Below, piece after piece: positions 10,700 through 23,695 of a DNA stretch of 64,000 nt; the first letter of the stretch is position 1; each line of letters opens with the position of its first letter. Source of the DNA: Lunularia cruciata (Eukaryota; Streptophyta; Marchantiopsida; Lunulariales; Lunulariaceae). The position numbers and the translations under genes were made by a program. A model generated the notes under the pieces. The model was not told the DNA's origin, searched no databases, and worked only from the letters and a program-made list of their open reading frames with translations. The DNA is taken from contig OX419755.1 in NCBI GenBank assembly GCA_948567375.1, forward strand, positions 64,484,944 to 64,548,943. Reading direction: 5' to 3'.

Positions 10700-12434
10700 C
10701 AATTGAGAGTGCACATGGTGTGTCTGCACCGTTGTTGTGAGACATGGATAAGATTTATGGAGCCTCCAAAGGTCCTAAGCTTTACTCTGGTATAGTTGGT
10801 ACCATTGAGTTGGATGATTTCATCCAAGAGTTTGATAGTTGGTGTGATCTGCAGTAGATGTGGAACCCAACTTTGTTCACACCCTTCATGGCATGGAAGG
10901 GGTTGTTTTTGCACTTAAAGTGTCCACCGATGGATGACTACCATGAGTTCAAGAGAGTTCACTTGGGAGGAGATTAAGCTATGAAGACAATTTTGGTCTC
11001 TAAACTATGTCTCCATCACTTTAGGCTCAATTTATAGAGATTGGTTGTACCCATGAGTTTTATCTCTAGTAGTGTTGGTGCATCTATTGGAGATGGTGCT
11101 ACTACAAGTGGAGGTAATACTACAAGAGGTGGTATAATACCAAGGTTTAACCCCATGGTGGGGTTCTTCCAATGTTTGAGGTAAAACTACTAAGTAGTGC
11201 GGATTGACAAACTAAGGAGCTTATAAGAGTTCCAATGGAAGGCTAGAGAGAGCCTACTTAAGGCATACACTTGCATGAGATGGTTGACCAATTTTACTCA
11301 AGAAGTTATTGAGACCCAAGCAATCCAATTTTGGTATGGGTTATAGACAAGAAGTTGCAATGTAGAGTTCGTGATGCTACATTGTTATAGGCTACTTCAC
11401 CTACTTTGGTAGTGGTATTTGGTTTGGCTGAGCATATTGAGCTCAACATGGTGGAGAGAGTGGTGACATTTGGATTTTGTAGGGAGACCTCATCCACAAT
11501 TGTTACTTCTTCTAGAGTGCAACGAAGTGCACCATGCCATGTTGGTTTTTGAGGACAAGGTGGACATCCCAAATCCTATGGAGTGAGTAGAGGGCCTAGT
11601 GTAGCTAGATCCTTACCTTCATTTTTGGATCAGCAACTAGTGAGTGGTGGTGTTGTTTGTTGGACTTGTGGTGGACCTCACCACAAGAGAGAGTGCACTC
11701 AAGGCAGTAGACTTGATACCTCTAGTGCATCACAAATACCACAAAGATAGTGTGAGCATTGCCATAGATTTGGTCACACTAGTGATTGATGCTTTGACCT
11801 ACATCCAAAGTCATGGAGTGGTTGGGCTGCTATGGAAGGTGATAAAGGAGCTCCAGGTCATAGAGGACGAGGTGGTAGAGGTGGTTGTAGAGGATCCACA
11901 CTTGGTAGGGGTGAAATACTTGCCCTTACTTTTGATACAACCATGGCTACTTGGATTGAGCAATTGGAGCAAAGATTGGCTAGCATGGCCATAGCTTAGA
12001 GGAGATCAGATTTGGTACTGAGCTTTCACCACATATGCTAGTGATAGAGATGTTTTGGACTTCATGTGTAGAGCAACATAGGTGGATGCATCTGTTATAG
12101 TGACTAGGAGTGCACTACGTGCTCTAGAGCCTAGAGGAGCATTAGTAGAGTTGGACATACAAATAGGAGAGGCTAGTAGACAAGTCAAACTTACCTAGTC
12201 TTTTATACTCTTTGAGGCATTACAGATGACACCCATGGCTCCTAGATGTCCTAGTGCAAGTGTGGTACATGGTGATGGTGGGGTGCATGATAGATTGCAT
12301 ACTAGTCAATCACCTACTTCTTCATAGACTTAGTCTCACACTATGTTGAAGGAGGCTCAATTGATTATGTGCTTTCCATTATTCTTAGCTAGTGACATGT
12401 TTACATTGGAAGTTGACCCAATCCTAATGTTTTG
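10700..12434 (+). pseudogene. Element A gag remnant
   Basis: Degraded Gag frames on the plus strand. A capsid-like part at about 10770-11560 contains the words DDFIQEFDSWCDLQ, WNPTLFTPFMAWKG and PPMDDYHEFK, and the same words are found in element B. A nucleocapsid part has two zinc knuckles: CWTCGGPHHKREC near 11660 and CEHCHRFGHTSD-stop-C near 11756, the second a clean C-x2-C-x4-H-x4-C. A coiled segment (IEQLEQRLASMA) follows near 11955. Gag packages the RNA. Frames are broken repeatedly and E2 has cut the region at 12438; it resumes at 18741. Confidence 0.7.
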
Positions 12435-12438
12435 GTTG

Positions 12439-13022
12439 TGTAATAATCCAAGGACAAGAGAACTCTCCAAGAGAGATACAAGAGAGTAAACACAAATTTC
12501 ACACTCAATACTCTGATGCCCCAAAGGAGCACCTTCTCTTTATTATATAGCAAAGAGGATCTCCTCAAAGGAAGCTCCACCCTTGGATCAAATACACAGA
12601 TTGGTGACCTATCCTTGGATTCATTATTTGGATGGGTGACATATCAATCCTTGTCCTATCTAGTTGGTCAAATGGGTTTGACCAAAGAGAATCTTTGGAG
12701 AATCTTCTTGTAAGGAGCTCAAATCATATAGGTGAGGTACTATTGGAAAGCTCTTGATGAGAAAATCATAAGGGGGAGAAAGCAAGCCTTTTCTCCTTAA
12801 GTGGACAGATTTTTTCCATTTTTGAGGCCTAATTCATTTGTTTAGGCCTCCAAAATTGGCTCTAAAGTTTTCAGTCTATTTTTGGCTTCTACCCTATTAA
12901 TAGAAGTACTCTTTTAGTGATATCTTTGTTTGATCATCCTAGCACATTGTACACAACATCCTTCTAGATATTACCAAGCTAATTCTCACCTTCAGATAAT
13001 ATGTCTAGCTACTTGTATTACA
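12439..13022 (-). repeat. E2 3' LTR
   Basis: 584 bp, minus strand, TGTAATAC ... ATTACA. It has the single-unit form of U3, unlike E3 and E4. On its internal side the plus-strand reads CCTCCCTTCTTTT (13024-13037), the reverse of the polypurine tract. Confidence 0.85.
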
Positions 13023-13023
13023 T

Positions 13024-16000
13024 ACCTCCCTTCTTTTAAGATGCAACTTTTAAGACGCAACGTCCTCATTGCAAAGTTGTGGCTCAAAACATTGAGCTAA
13101 CACTGGTGCGTTGGTCAAGTTGGCTTTTGGTTCCCATGTTGCCTCATATAGTGGGTACCATGGATGTGTTTCTAGAGAATACATTTGATCTCATTCTCCT
13201 TCACCTCATCAACAAGTGTTGGATAAGGTTGACTTTCTTGGATGGAAGTTACATGGGGTGGCAAGGGAGCATATCAGCAAAATAAGAAAACATGAAACAC
13301 TTGGTGGATCTTCATATGTGGTGGTAACTTGAGGTGATAGGCCATGATGCCGATGCAATGAAGGATGGAGAAAGGTCCAATAAATGAGGTCTGAGCTTAT
13401 GAGGACTAACTAACTTGAGGTTGGTGGTTGATAGCTAGACTTGATCTCCCATATTGAATTCCATGTGTTGGTAGTGTGCATCTACATACTACTTCTGCCA
13501 ATTTTGGGTGATCTGCAACCTATGTTTGGCATTCTCCACACCCTATTAAATTCTAGAAATAAAAGTGTTGACATCAACCTTGGTAGCCATTAGATGGACC
13601 CTTGTCAAGCTTGAAGGTGTGAAAGGATGCTCTCCATACATGAGGAAGAACGCTGAAACTTGTGTGGAGGCATTCATTGAATTGTTGTAAGCAAATTCCA
13701 CCTCAAATTTAGCAAATTCATGGGAATAAGGTGTCCTAACTCTCTTGCTCATCCAAAGTAAAGCCCCAAAGCATGTCTTCAATAGTGCAATTTTCCTTCT
13801 TTGTTTGTCTATTGGTTTGTGGATGGTAAGTTGTGGACATGGCCAATTTGGTTTTGAAGAACCCAAAGAGTGTTCTCCAAAACAAACTAGTGAATTGAGT
13901 GCCTCTATCTATGATGAGCACTCAAGACAAGCCATGATAAGAAAAGATTGCATCTAAGTACAATTGAGCTAGTTGTAGGGTTGTCACATCCTTGGTAGTA
14001 TGACACACATGAATCATTTTGCTAAGTAGGCCAACAAAGACTTCAATGGAGTCAAACCTAGAGGTGGTCTTAGGTAATTCACAAACCACATCCATGCTTA
14101 TTTATTCCCAACATTGTGTAGGAGTGGAGAGAGATTGGAGGAGTCCTATGGGAGCTTGATTAGAAGCCTTATTTTGTTGAGAATGTAGGCAGCTCCAAAC
14201 ATATTCCATCACATTGTTGCTCATCTTGGGCCCAATAGTAATGGCATTTGACCGTATCCAAGGTCTTGTCCACTCCAACATGACCTGCAATAGCAAAATC
14301 ATGACATTCCGCTAGGATGGTGATTCTTAGATCCATGTCATCCGAGATCCATAACCTGCCATCAAAGAAGGTGAGTCCTTGGGTGATGCCTTTGGATGAT
14401 TGAGCATCTACAATCTGTGGATTAGGTTTTGTAGCAGCAAGAATCTTAGGCCAAATTGTTTTTCTAGGGTTCATCTTGACTTCCACTACCAATTTTTTTG
14501 CCATTGGTATTTGGGTGAATGTATCTGCAAGTTCTTGCTTGCTTTCCACGTATGTGATTGTCATGTTGAATTGTTGGCTCTACTCTGCCCATCGAATCTA
14601 TCAATGAGAAAGATCTTTTTGTGTCTCAAGGTAGACTATAGGTTTGTGGTCCACCTCTACCACAAATGTCTTCTCACCAAGATAGTGCGTCCAATGCTTG
14701 GTTGCAAGGACAAGGGCCAACTCTTCTCGTTTCAATGTTATGATAACTGCATTTTGCTTGTAACAACTTCCAAAAGAAATATGAAATTGGGTGCCATCCA
14801 TCTTGTCATTCTTGTTGTAGGACTACTCCTTTTGCTATACTTGATGCATTTGTATCCATTTTGATGGGATGTTTTAGATCATACAATTTCAAGTTGGTGC
14901 ATGTAGCAATGCATCTTTCAACTATTGAAAGGCCAATTCTTGTGTGGTTCCCCATATCCACTTCTTCCCCTTGCCCAATAGTGTTGTTAGAGAGACTGTA
15001 CAATCTTGGAGAAGTCCTTGACAAATCAACAATAAAATCCCATCAATCCCAAGAAACTCTTGAGTTGAGTCTTATCTTCTAGAGCACTCTATTTTTGAAT
15101 AACCTCTATTTTATCTATTAATACTTAGATACCTTGTGAACTTACTGTATGCCCTAAGTAGTCTCCTTTAGATTTTCCAAACTTGCACTTTGAGATTTTG
15201 GCATCCAATTGATTCTATCGTAGAATCTGGAGGACTTCTCGTAGATGTTGCGTGTGCTCTGTCAACATCCTACTATAGACTAAGATATCATCGAGAAAAA
15301 TGATATTAAATTTATCCAAGTATAGACAAAATATGTCATTCATCAAACTCATGAAAGTGGTTGTAGTGTTGGTGAGGCCAAATGGCATCACCAAGTACTC
15401 AAAGTGACCATACCTTGTTCAAAAGACCATTTTGTATATATCTTCTTCTGCATTTTGATTTGGTTGTAATTTCTCCACAAATCAAGTTTGGTGAAGTACA
15501 TTGCCCTATTGAGTTGATCAAAACAAGTCATCCATGTGAGGTAATGGATATCTTTTCTTTGTCATTTGTTGATTTAGTCCCCAATAGTCAATGCACATGT
15601 GCATTGTTCCGTACTTCTTGTTCACAAACAATAAAAGAGCCCCATATGGTGATATGTTGGGTTGGATAAACCCCTTCTGCAACATATCCTCAATTTGAGC
15701 TTTACACTCCTCCAACTTATGATGTGATAGTCAATATGGGGCCTTACAAGGAGTCGTCTTTCCAGGAAGTATCTCAATTTTATGATCTACTCTCCTTTTT
15801 GGTGATAAACTTGCAAGTAATTCATCCAAAAAGACATCTTGGAACTCATTGACCACATCTTTCAGTTTCTCAAGAATTTGTCTATTATTAGGCACTCTAG
15901 AATTTTCTTATTAAACCCATAAAACATCTATCTATTTTACCAATAAATGTAGCATTATGACATACAAAGGTAACTCTTGCCTTTATGATATTCCTTTAGC

Positions 16001-16450
16001 CCCAAAGATCTTTCATTGGCTAGTTTTCACTACTTTCTTTCTCCAATCTACCATAGGATGGTAGTGCTTCATCCTCGGCATACCTAAGATCACATCATAA
16101 CGAGCTAGTTGTATCACTTGCCATTCAATTGCTGCTTGATGCCCTCCTAAAGAGAGTATTACCTTTTTAGGTAATGACTCAATCCTCTTTGTCTGACCTA
16201 GGTAACTCTACTTTGTCCTTCTCATCCTTCTCTAGTTCTATCTCCAACCTTATTGCAGTAGAGCAAGACAATAAATTCTCTATTACCCCAAGGTTTATCA
16301 ATACTTTCACCAGATTGCCTTCTAGCACTCCATTTACAACAATTAATTGTGCATTTATCTTCTTCCTTCCCTTGCTTTTACTCTTCTTCACCAAGCTAGT
16401 AAGGCCATGAGGTACATTTACTAGTGATCTTCATTTTCCAATGTGGTTTC
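13024..16450 (-). pseudogene. E2 pol remnant
   Basis: Read on the minus strand from 16450 down. Protease is at 16179-16394 (VNGVLEGNLVKVLINLG, where N replaces the catalytic Asp). Reverse transcriptase is at about 14900-15760 ([28 protein letters not shown] at 15518-15715). RNase H is at 14600-14900 and integrase at about 13546-14564 (GHVGVDKTLDTVKCHYYW; TQFTSLFWRTLFGFFKTKLAMS; EFAYNNSMNASTQV). A weak chromodomain region reaches the polypurine tract. These enzymes would copy and integrate the element; stops and frameshifts throughout make it inactive. The same order and wording as E4 confirm the family. Confidence 0.85.
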
Positions 16451-17966
16451 CATATCCTCCTCTTCAATTCATCTCTCCATGTGGTTCAGAGGTTGCTTGT
16501 ATGGAGTCCAAGGGCCTCTAAGATGACGAGCATGACAATTGATAGCTATGTGTCCAATTTGGCCATAATTGTAACACCATCCTTGTTCTGCTCAAGGCCT
16601 TTCTTCCATAGTACTCCTTCTCTCCTTTCTTCAACTTGTCCTTGTGCTCCTTGGAGAGGTCTTGCTCCACTCGGAATCAAATGTTGCCCAATTCTATAGG
16701 AATTGGTCCATCAAAATAATGTATCTCAGCCCAATAGTTTTGCATCAATGTTATTGCTTCACCTCCTCTAAGCACCCTTGCTATTCTTTGAGGTAGGCAA
16801 TAGCTTTAAAAACAATACAAGGATTTTGCACCATTAACTCTTGGCAAATCCACTCTTTTAATCCTCTCTTGAAATTGTCAAGAGCTTTGGCTGGACTCAT
16901 ATTGGTTATTGCAAGTTGTAGATCCAAAAATACCTCCACATACTCTTTTATACTATTCTTCTGCTTCAACCCCTAGAGTCTGGTTTGGGCCATTTGCATG
17001 GAATCCACAAATTGGAAATTCTTGAGCAGTCTTTCTTGCATGGTTGTCTAAGTGAGGTTTCTTCCGTCTACCAACAATGGTCATTCCCAAGCGTCATACC
17101 ATATGAGTGCTTTATCGGTCAAGTACAAACACACAAACACACTTAAAAGAATGATCAATGATCTCTATTGTGAACAATTGAAGGTATCAATTCATTCTTG
17201 AAATCCAATTTTCCACTATTCACATGGAATGCTATCCCTTGTAAGGCTCAATGTTGCACATCTTTTTCATTAGGAGTAACAATGTGGCTTGGTTGTTGAT
17301 TGTCATCATTGTCATTGGCATGCATAACTCTCCAGGAACTTTGATGGTTGGTGTTGGTTGTTGAGACGACTTCCCTTCTTGCATTACTTGTTTGTTCTTG
17401 ACATTACAGATTTGATTTTGCAATTCTTCTACAATCATCTTGATTTGCCAAAACTTGCTCAACATCCCTTGCATTCCTTGCATCAACTCCTACAACTACG
17501 GATCCATGATTCCTACACACACTACCAATGTTCAATTGCTACTTCCTACTTCAATAAAGAGTTAGAATGATCACTCAAGGGAGACCACAAACTATAGGGA
17601 CTACCATTGGGACCTCAAAAGCTATCACTCATTGATGATATTCCTCACCAAAATTGCGGACTACAAAATCCCTAAACATCACTTTTGGTCTAACTACATA
17701 ATGGATTTCTACTTGTATGTTGAAAGGGTAAGGATTTGGTACATTCAGATCCATAAAATCATAATAAAATGTAGATTATCAAATCCCACTCTCATATACA
17801 TATACGTGTCATATACTACAACACGTAGAATCACCAAGTTTGGTGAATTCATCACTTTGTCCATGAATTTTGTTCCAAAGTGATAAACAAGAAATACTCT
17901 CATTTTTTCACATTGGATGTACATAATCTTGATGGGAAATGGATTGAAGAATGGAAAGCTATGCAT
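16451..17966 (-). pseudogene. E2 gag remnant plus upstream small-module ORF
   Basis: Minus strand. Gag pieces are at 17232-17486 (start with MQGMQGMLSKFWQIKM; TLLLLMKKMCNIEPYKG) and 16781-16969 (KNSIKEYVEVFLDLQLA; NFKRGLKEWICQELMVQNP), matching the E4 Gag. Before gag, 17745-17966 encodes a 73-residue peptide (NPFPIKIMYIQCEKMRV ... LVYHFGTKFMDKVMNSP). It is the same small module seen twice in E4 and twice in element D. Its function is unknown. Frames are broken. Confidence 0.75.
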
Positions 17967-18134
17967 AGGAAATTGTCCTCAAGGTGCTTCCATCCCATCC
18001 ACTCTCTAAAACATTTCCCAAGTTTAGCAATTGCACTATGTTTTCTCTCCTCAAATTATTCAATTTTAGTAGCTTGTGTTCTTCCAAGAGGGATGATCCT
18101 CTCTCTTGGGTTAAAAAACCCACTCTAATGCCAT

Positions 18135-18740
18135 TTTAATACTCCAAGGACAAGAGAACTCTCCAAGAGAGATACAAGAAGAAAACACAATTTTCACACT
18201 CAATACTTTGATGCTCAAAAGGAATACCTTCTCTTTATTATGTAGCAAAGAGGATCTCCTCAAAGGAAGATCCACCCTTGGATCACATACATGGATCAAT
18301 GACCTGTTAGTGAGTTCCATCCTTGGATTAGTTGTTTGGATGGGTAACATGTCATCCTTGTCCTATCTAGTTGGTCAAATAGGTTTGACCAAAGGGAATC
18401 TTTAGAGAATCTTCTTGTAGGGAGCTCAGAGTCTTATGGATGAGGTACTATTGGAAAGCTCTCAATGTGATGAATCACAAGGGGTAGAAGGCAAGCCTTT
18501 GATTTCTAAGGTAGGGACGAGGGGGGGATTTTTTGATTTTCAAGGTCTAATTCATTCATTTAGGCCTTCAAAATTGGCTCTAAAGTTTTTAGGCTATTTT
18601 TTGCTTCTGCCCTATTAGTAGGAGTACACTTTTGGTGACACCTTTGTCTGATCTTCCTAATCCATTGTACACAACATCCTTCTAGATGTTAGCAAGCCAA
18701 TTCTCACAACTAGATAATATATCTAGCTACTTGTATTACA
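18135..18740 (-). repeat. E2 5' LTR with adjacent primer-binding site
   Basis: 606 bp, minus strand, from TGTAATAC (18740) to the end at 18135. Just inside, the minus strand reads TGGCATTAGAGT (complement of 18122-18133). This is a decayed form of TGGTATCAAAGC in E4 and hence of the initiator-Met tRNA primer-binding site. Confidence 0.85.
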
Positions 18741-19620
18741 AGTTGGTTGCCATGCTTTGTGATAATAGGGATGATGTGATTCTTGCTTCTAGAGCAAAAG
18801 TGGTTGATAGTAGAGTTGAATTGGTTGAGGAGCATGGAATCCGCTCAATGACCAACGGTTTATGGTAGGTAGCAATGGCTAGATTGGAGGAGTTACCAAC
18901 TAGATTGGCCTTTGAGCGAGCACGGTTTACACTTGGGGTTGTCCTATTGGATAACCAAAGGGGGATTTTTTGTTTGGTGGGACCTTCAGGGAAGGTCTAT
19001 ACATAATAGAGGGTCTTACTAGACTTTGGTGTGCAACCCTTTATGTTGGAGAAAGCTATAGTTGTCAATATGGAGTTACGAAAGTCCAATGTGGAGAGGT
19101 GTCCATTTCAGATCCAAACATCTCTAGGAGGTGGTTTTAGACAAAACAACACATGTGGAGAGCTTGTTGTTTAGATTCAGCCCAATCATCTGATTGATAG
19201 CTCTGTGGTGAGAGCTCATGCCATTGCAACAATAGTTGAGTCATATGATGTGTTAGTTGGGGAGCAATGTTATATCCCATACTTTATATATTGGCAATCT
19301 TGGCTCATTAGAATCAAGGACCATGGCAACATCAATTTCAGCTTTCATTGGTTCTGTTACTTTTCCCTATGACTTATTGGAGGAGAATGCTCATGCAGAG
19401 GATACTCTAGTATTAGAGGAGATCACTCAAAGTTGGAGTATGAATGGGATCGTTCCATCCACCTTGGATGTTCCATCATGGAGTTTAGAGGAAGCATTAC
19501 AGTAGCATGCATGTCAGTTGGTGCAATAGGCTTGGAGTGGAGCCTTTGAATCACCAAGAGACTAGTGTGAGGATGAGCCTCCAAAGTTGATTACCTTAAC
19601 ACCTTTGGATACCACACTCA
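18741..19620 (+). pseudogene. Element A protease region
   Basis: After the E2 insertion the Gag-Pol frame resumes. The protease-like segment at about 19013-19260 reads LLDFGVQPFML, where retropepsins have D-S/T-G (here D-F-G). It is followed by ERCPFQIQTSLGG and, at its end, ESYDVLVG. The same segment in element B (32560-32960) reads KSYDVVVGGAMLY. It would be an aspartic protease that cuts the polyprotein. Stops interrupt it. Confidence 0.65.
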
Positions 19621-19629
19621 TGATTTAGT

Positions 19630-20600
19630 AGTATCCAATAGAGGGAGTATGTCTATTGAAGTTGTTTGGTGAGGTTAACATTAGACTAGCTATGTTTACT
19701 ACATGCGGGTATACAAGTGCAAAGGTACTTGTATGTGGAGAAGATGAGACCGTTAGGCAAGTCTCTCTACATCATGTAGCACATGTGGCATATCAATACC
19801 TTGAGTTATTACCAATGTCAAAAATAAGGGTTACAAAAAAACCCTACCAATAAACATTTCCTTATTAGGGGCACAAGATATGGATAGATACAGTCCCATT
19901 CATTTGGTGATTTTTGGATGCCCATGTTAGGGACATACACATGTTTGCCTAGGTTTGGGTCTTTAAGATCCCTATTCTAGTGTGTTTTGGGAGATGTTAC
20001 ATATACTACGACATCTCTAAGTTCATTAGTCTATTTCTCCGACTTACATGTTGGAGAACATCCCTTTGATGGGTGATTTTTGCACTCGGGTGGTGGTGAG
20101 TACACATCAAGTCTATTCTTGGATGGGACCTTCTATGTTGTTGGATGCATCCAAAGTGGGATCACGGGCATTTAAAACCTCTTACCCAAAGAGGTTTTAC
20201 AATGTGTTTATGATGGGATTTAACGACTTGACCATCTTACTATTGATGAGATTTTGGATATTAGGCACCAATCTCAAATGGTGGTAGTGGCTAATAGGTC
20301 AACTATGGTCATGGTGAACCTAGTTGGATAGCCTTTGGCCACTTTTCCCATACTTATGAGTTTCCTAGGCTCCTATGCTCTTTGAGACGGAGGTCTTGGA
20401 CTTGTTTGGGACTCATAGTTACAGTAGTTGCAAGAGCCCAACACCAATGAGAGAGAGCGGGCAATGGGTTTTTGCACCAGTATTATCATTGTTCCAATAG
20501 TGTTAGAGGCATCCAAGCATCAGTTGTTAGGTCAAACTATGGACCTAAACTATTTGACCTGGATTGTCAGCCTTGGCTTAGCAGAGCAATGTAAGATGTG
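19630..20600 (+). pseudogene. Element A cytosine-5 DNA methyltransferase-like domain
   Basis: Between protease and reverse transcriptase lies a domain with the ordered motifs of C5-cytosine methyltransferases. Motif I-like LFGEVNIRL is near 19662. Motif IV with the Pro-Cys catalytic core is FGCPC-stop-GHTH at 19912-19944, and the B copy is intact here with GWPCQGHTH. Motif VI is TYMLENIP near 20043. Motif VIII-like GSRA lies near 20158. A C-terminal ERERAMGF is near 20450, followed by the LLGQTMDLNYLTWIVS helix near 20526. In the family, the Cys attacks C6 of cytosine and ENV holds the base. The spacing and the SRAH-type motif VIII recall DNMT3/DRM-like enzymes more than bacterial ones; that is my reading, not a search result. 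Stops show it is dead here. B and C carry the same domain. Confidence 0.72.
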
Positions 20601-22370
20601 CTTGATAGGCATCATCACTCTAACCCTTGTAGGCTTCCCGCCTATCCGAGATGATTCAGACATATGCTAGGAGCAATGGACTAAGTGGACAGGGTATTCT
20701 TGGAACACAACCAATGGCTACTAGGGAGAGTGGTCTACTTGGAGTACATCCAGGTGAGCATGGACTACTTGGATTACACCCTTGGTCTACTTGGGATGCA
20801 ACCAAAGGATGTATGGAGCTTGCAACAAGATCAAAGAGAGTTTGTCACGATGAGGTAGGGACTTCTAGTAGTTAAAAGCATGACACTACTACTGCCAAAG
20901 GCCTAGTGTAGTAGCCAATCGATATGTCTTCTACTTCTACATCAATTACATAGGATACATGGGAGCCAAATCTAGGACCCAAGCTTACAAGAGGAGAAAG
21001 ACGGAGAGTGTGGAGGTTCTTGAGGAGCTATATGAGTTTTTTTGCCTTCAATACAATGGATTTGGGTGCTCTAAAAGGACTTGGTATTCAGATTGAGCTG
21101 ACTAGCAATACACCAATATTTTGACATCCCTATTGATATAATGACATGGAGAGAACATTGATTTAGAGCCGGAGTAGAGACCTTTTTGAGGTTAGTTTGG
21201 TGGAGATTTCACACGGAAAGTATGCATCAACTATATGATGGTAGCCAAGAAAGATATGCATAACAACTACACAAATAAGCAATAGACTAGGGCTTACTGG
21301 TATGCCATGCCTACACTAGAGGAGATCTTTGATGCAATTAGGCATGCAAAGGTCTTCAGTACTTTCGATCTTCAAGTAAGATATCATCGGTTTTTGATCA
21401 AAGAGGAAGACAAGTCCAAGATAACATTTTAGGCTTTTGATTCTCAAGGAAAGGATGTCTTATATCAATGGAAGTTCTTACCATTTAGGTTAAGAATTCT
21501 CTTGCCAAGTTCCAAAGGGTCACAAATAGGATCCTAGTTGGATTGGATTTTGCTTGATGCTATATTGATGACATTTTGGTTTAGAGCACTATTGTGGAGG
21601 AGCATGAGAGACATTTGTTGGAGATGTTTGAGAGGTTGAGATCTTATGGACTCAAATTACATCATGGGAAGTGTAGATTCTTCCATGAGCAGATTGAGTA
21701 TTTGGGTCACACTATCTACCCATGAGGACTTGGTGTTTAGCATACCAAGTTAGAGGCTATTTACATGTATTCCTTGGCATATGGATATGAGCAGAGTGCA
21801 AGCATTCCTTGGGTTGGTGAACTTTTATTGTTGCTATATTAGAGGATTTAGTGCCATTACCAAGGGTTTAATGAAGCTGACCAAGCTTACGCAAGAGTGG
21901 TGTTAGGGAGATGAGCATGAAAGAGCTTTTGTAGAGCTCAAGGAGATGTTGACATTTGCTCCTATTTTGAGGAAACCAATCAAAGGATGACCATATCAGG
22001 TTCACACTGATTGGAGTATGTTGGAGCTTGGAGCAATGCTCATCTAGCATGATGATGAGGGGAAGGAGTTTGTGGTGCCCTATGCTAGTCGCTCCAACAA
22101 TTCAGTGGAGGTGAAGTATAGTTCATATGAGAGAGTGCTTGGAAGTAGCACATTTCTGAGGTTACCTATTTGGTAACCTCTTTACTCTCATCATTGATCA
22201 TCAGCCACTAAAGTGGTCGATGGAGTCCGACAAGCTTTCAAGGAAGCTTGCACGATGGGCTTGGGTCTTATAGGAGTATGATTTCATGGTTATTCACAAA
22301 CCTAGAGTAGTGGACCACGATGCAAATGGGTTGAGTAGAAACCCATGTCCCAACCAACAAATTAGACCGG
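20601..22370 (+). pseudogene. Element A reverse transcriptase and RNase H
   Basis: A linker at 20600-21000 is followed by reverse transcriptase: MPTLEEIFDAIRHAKVF near 21307, YHRFLIKEEDKSK near 21383, the catalytic YIDD at 21561-21572, and EQIEYLGHTIYP near 21690. RNase H follows, with VHTDWSMLELGAML near 22000, then EFVVPYASRSNNS, and DHQPLKW near 22197; the tether ends LSRNPCPNQ near 22345. These synthesise DNA on the RNA and remove the RNA. Several in-frame stops and small indels. The order RT-RH-INT is that of Ty3/gypsy, not Ty1/copia. Confidence 0.85.
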
Positions 22371-23560
22371 AGCATGTTGGCATGGTGAGATATATAGGGA
22401 GATAGTGCCAGGTTGGCATGCATCTACCTTTCTCTGTATCTTTTTTGAGGCTTTGGTGGTATCTCTCTCAATGCATACAAGAGGAGTTATTGAGGTCATA
22501 GATCCAAAAAGTAGAGATAGTGATACAATTCAATGAGATATTCATGATGATGTCTTAGTGATGGACTATCTTTGCACTAGTGTTGTGGAAGGCAAAGTTA
22601 GGGCCAAGGAGAAAGATAGTGTCCTTTAGCAAGCCAAATAGTTGAGATTGGAGTGCAAACACCTTCTTTGTGTATGGGAGGATTGTAGAGTGAGAGTAGT
22701 ACCACTTCCATCTCAAAGACCACAATTTTTATACTAGGATTATGTTTTCTTTGGAGTAAAGCAAACATACAACTTACTCCAAAGTCATTATTGGTGATGC
22801 ATAATGCAGACCAATGTACAATAGTTTGTTGCCAGATGTGTGGTTTGTGACCAAGTTAGAGCATCATTCAATGCTCATATGACACAATTACACCCATTAC
22901 CTATCATGGGGTTGGGTTACCGCTGGATTTTGCACTTTGCTAGACCTTTGCCGTTGATTGTGAGACATCATTGGTATGTTTTGGTGATGGTCAAGCACTT
23001 TTCCAAGTGGATTGAGTTGGTGGCACTTCCTGACAAGTCCAATGAAAGGATGGCTTACTCATACTTGGATTGGACTCTTAGTCATTTTAGTGCACTAGCT
23101 AAGGTTTTGACTGATCAAGGTACAAAGTTCTTGGAGGAGTTTTAGGTCTTGTATGAAAAGGCTTTGATTGATCATCATACTACCTTCCAAGATCACCTTG
23201 AGGCAGATGGCTTAGCAAAGAAAGTGGTTCAAATGGTGAAGAGAGGATTTGTAAAAGTATGGTTTGCAAAGAGGCCACTTGGGAGATTGAGATCTCTAGT
23301 TACCTTGGTTGGCCATGGGCTATTGGTTCAGCCAACAAGCCTTCATAGCATCCTTCTCTCCTTACTTCTACTCTATGGACAAGACCTAGATTTACCTACA
23401 ACCATTTGTCAAGATGCTATTGTAGTGTTGGACTTGGATGATCTACATATATGGATGAGCGTGTGTTCTTGATGGGTAGAGATCTTTTGGAGAGTGATGC
23501 CAATGGTCTTTGCAAACTTGGCAATTGCTTAGCATAGGGACACCTTACATTATGCTACCA
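22371..23560 (+). pseudogene. Element A DDE integrase
   Basis: The zinc-binding part ends with ARCVVCDQVRA (about 22831). The catalytic core follows: ILHFARPLP (22928), where His replaces the first catalytic Asp that the C copy keeps (SLDFAGPLP); VLTDQGTKF (23104) with the second Asp; and HLEADGLAK (23192) with the Glu. The words HFSKWIELVALPDKS lie between. Then comes a post-core segment (FLLYGQ, DLPT). This is a retroviral-type integrase, so the family is not a tyrosine-recombinase DIRS element even though its ends look like one. Confidence 0.88.
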
Positions 23561-23695
23561 TTTGAGGAAGAGGTTATTTGAGGAGGAGGTTAAGGAGGAG
23601 GAGGACCCTTGCTCTATTGATTTCATCCAAGTGATTATGTATATCCATAGCAGACAACACTGACAACACTTGATGTTTCTATAGGCTGCACTATC

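Larger units (their letters stand above)
12439..18740 (-). mobile_element. Chromovirus E2, near full-length, nested in element A
   Basis: Minus-strand Ty3 chromovirus with 5' LTR 18135-18740, 3' LTR 12439-13022, gag, protease, reverse transcriptase, RNase H, integrase and a decayed C-terminal region. The host flanks are GGTTG (12434-12438) and AGTTG (18741-18745), a 5-bp target duplication with one change. The host sequence of element A continues correctly across it, as shown by the uninterrupted B copy near 32370. All frames are heavily interrupted, so it is old. Confidence 0.9.
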
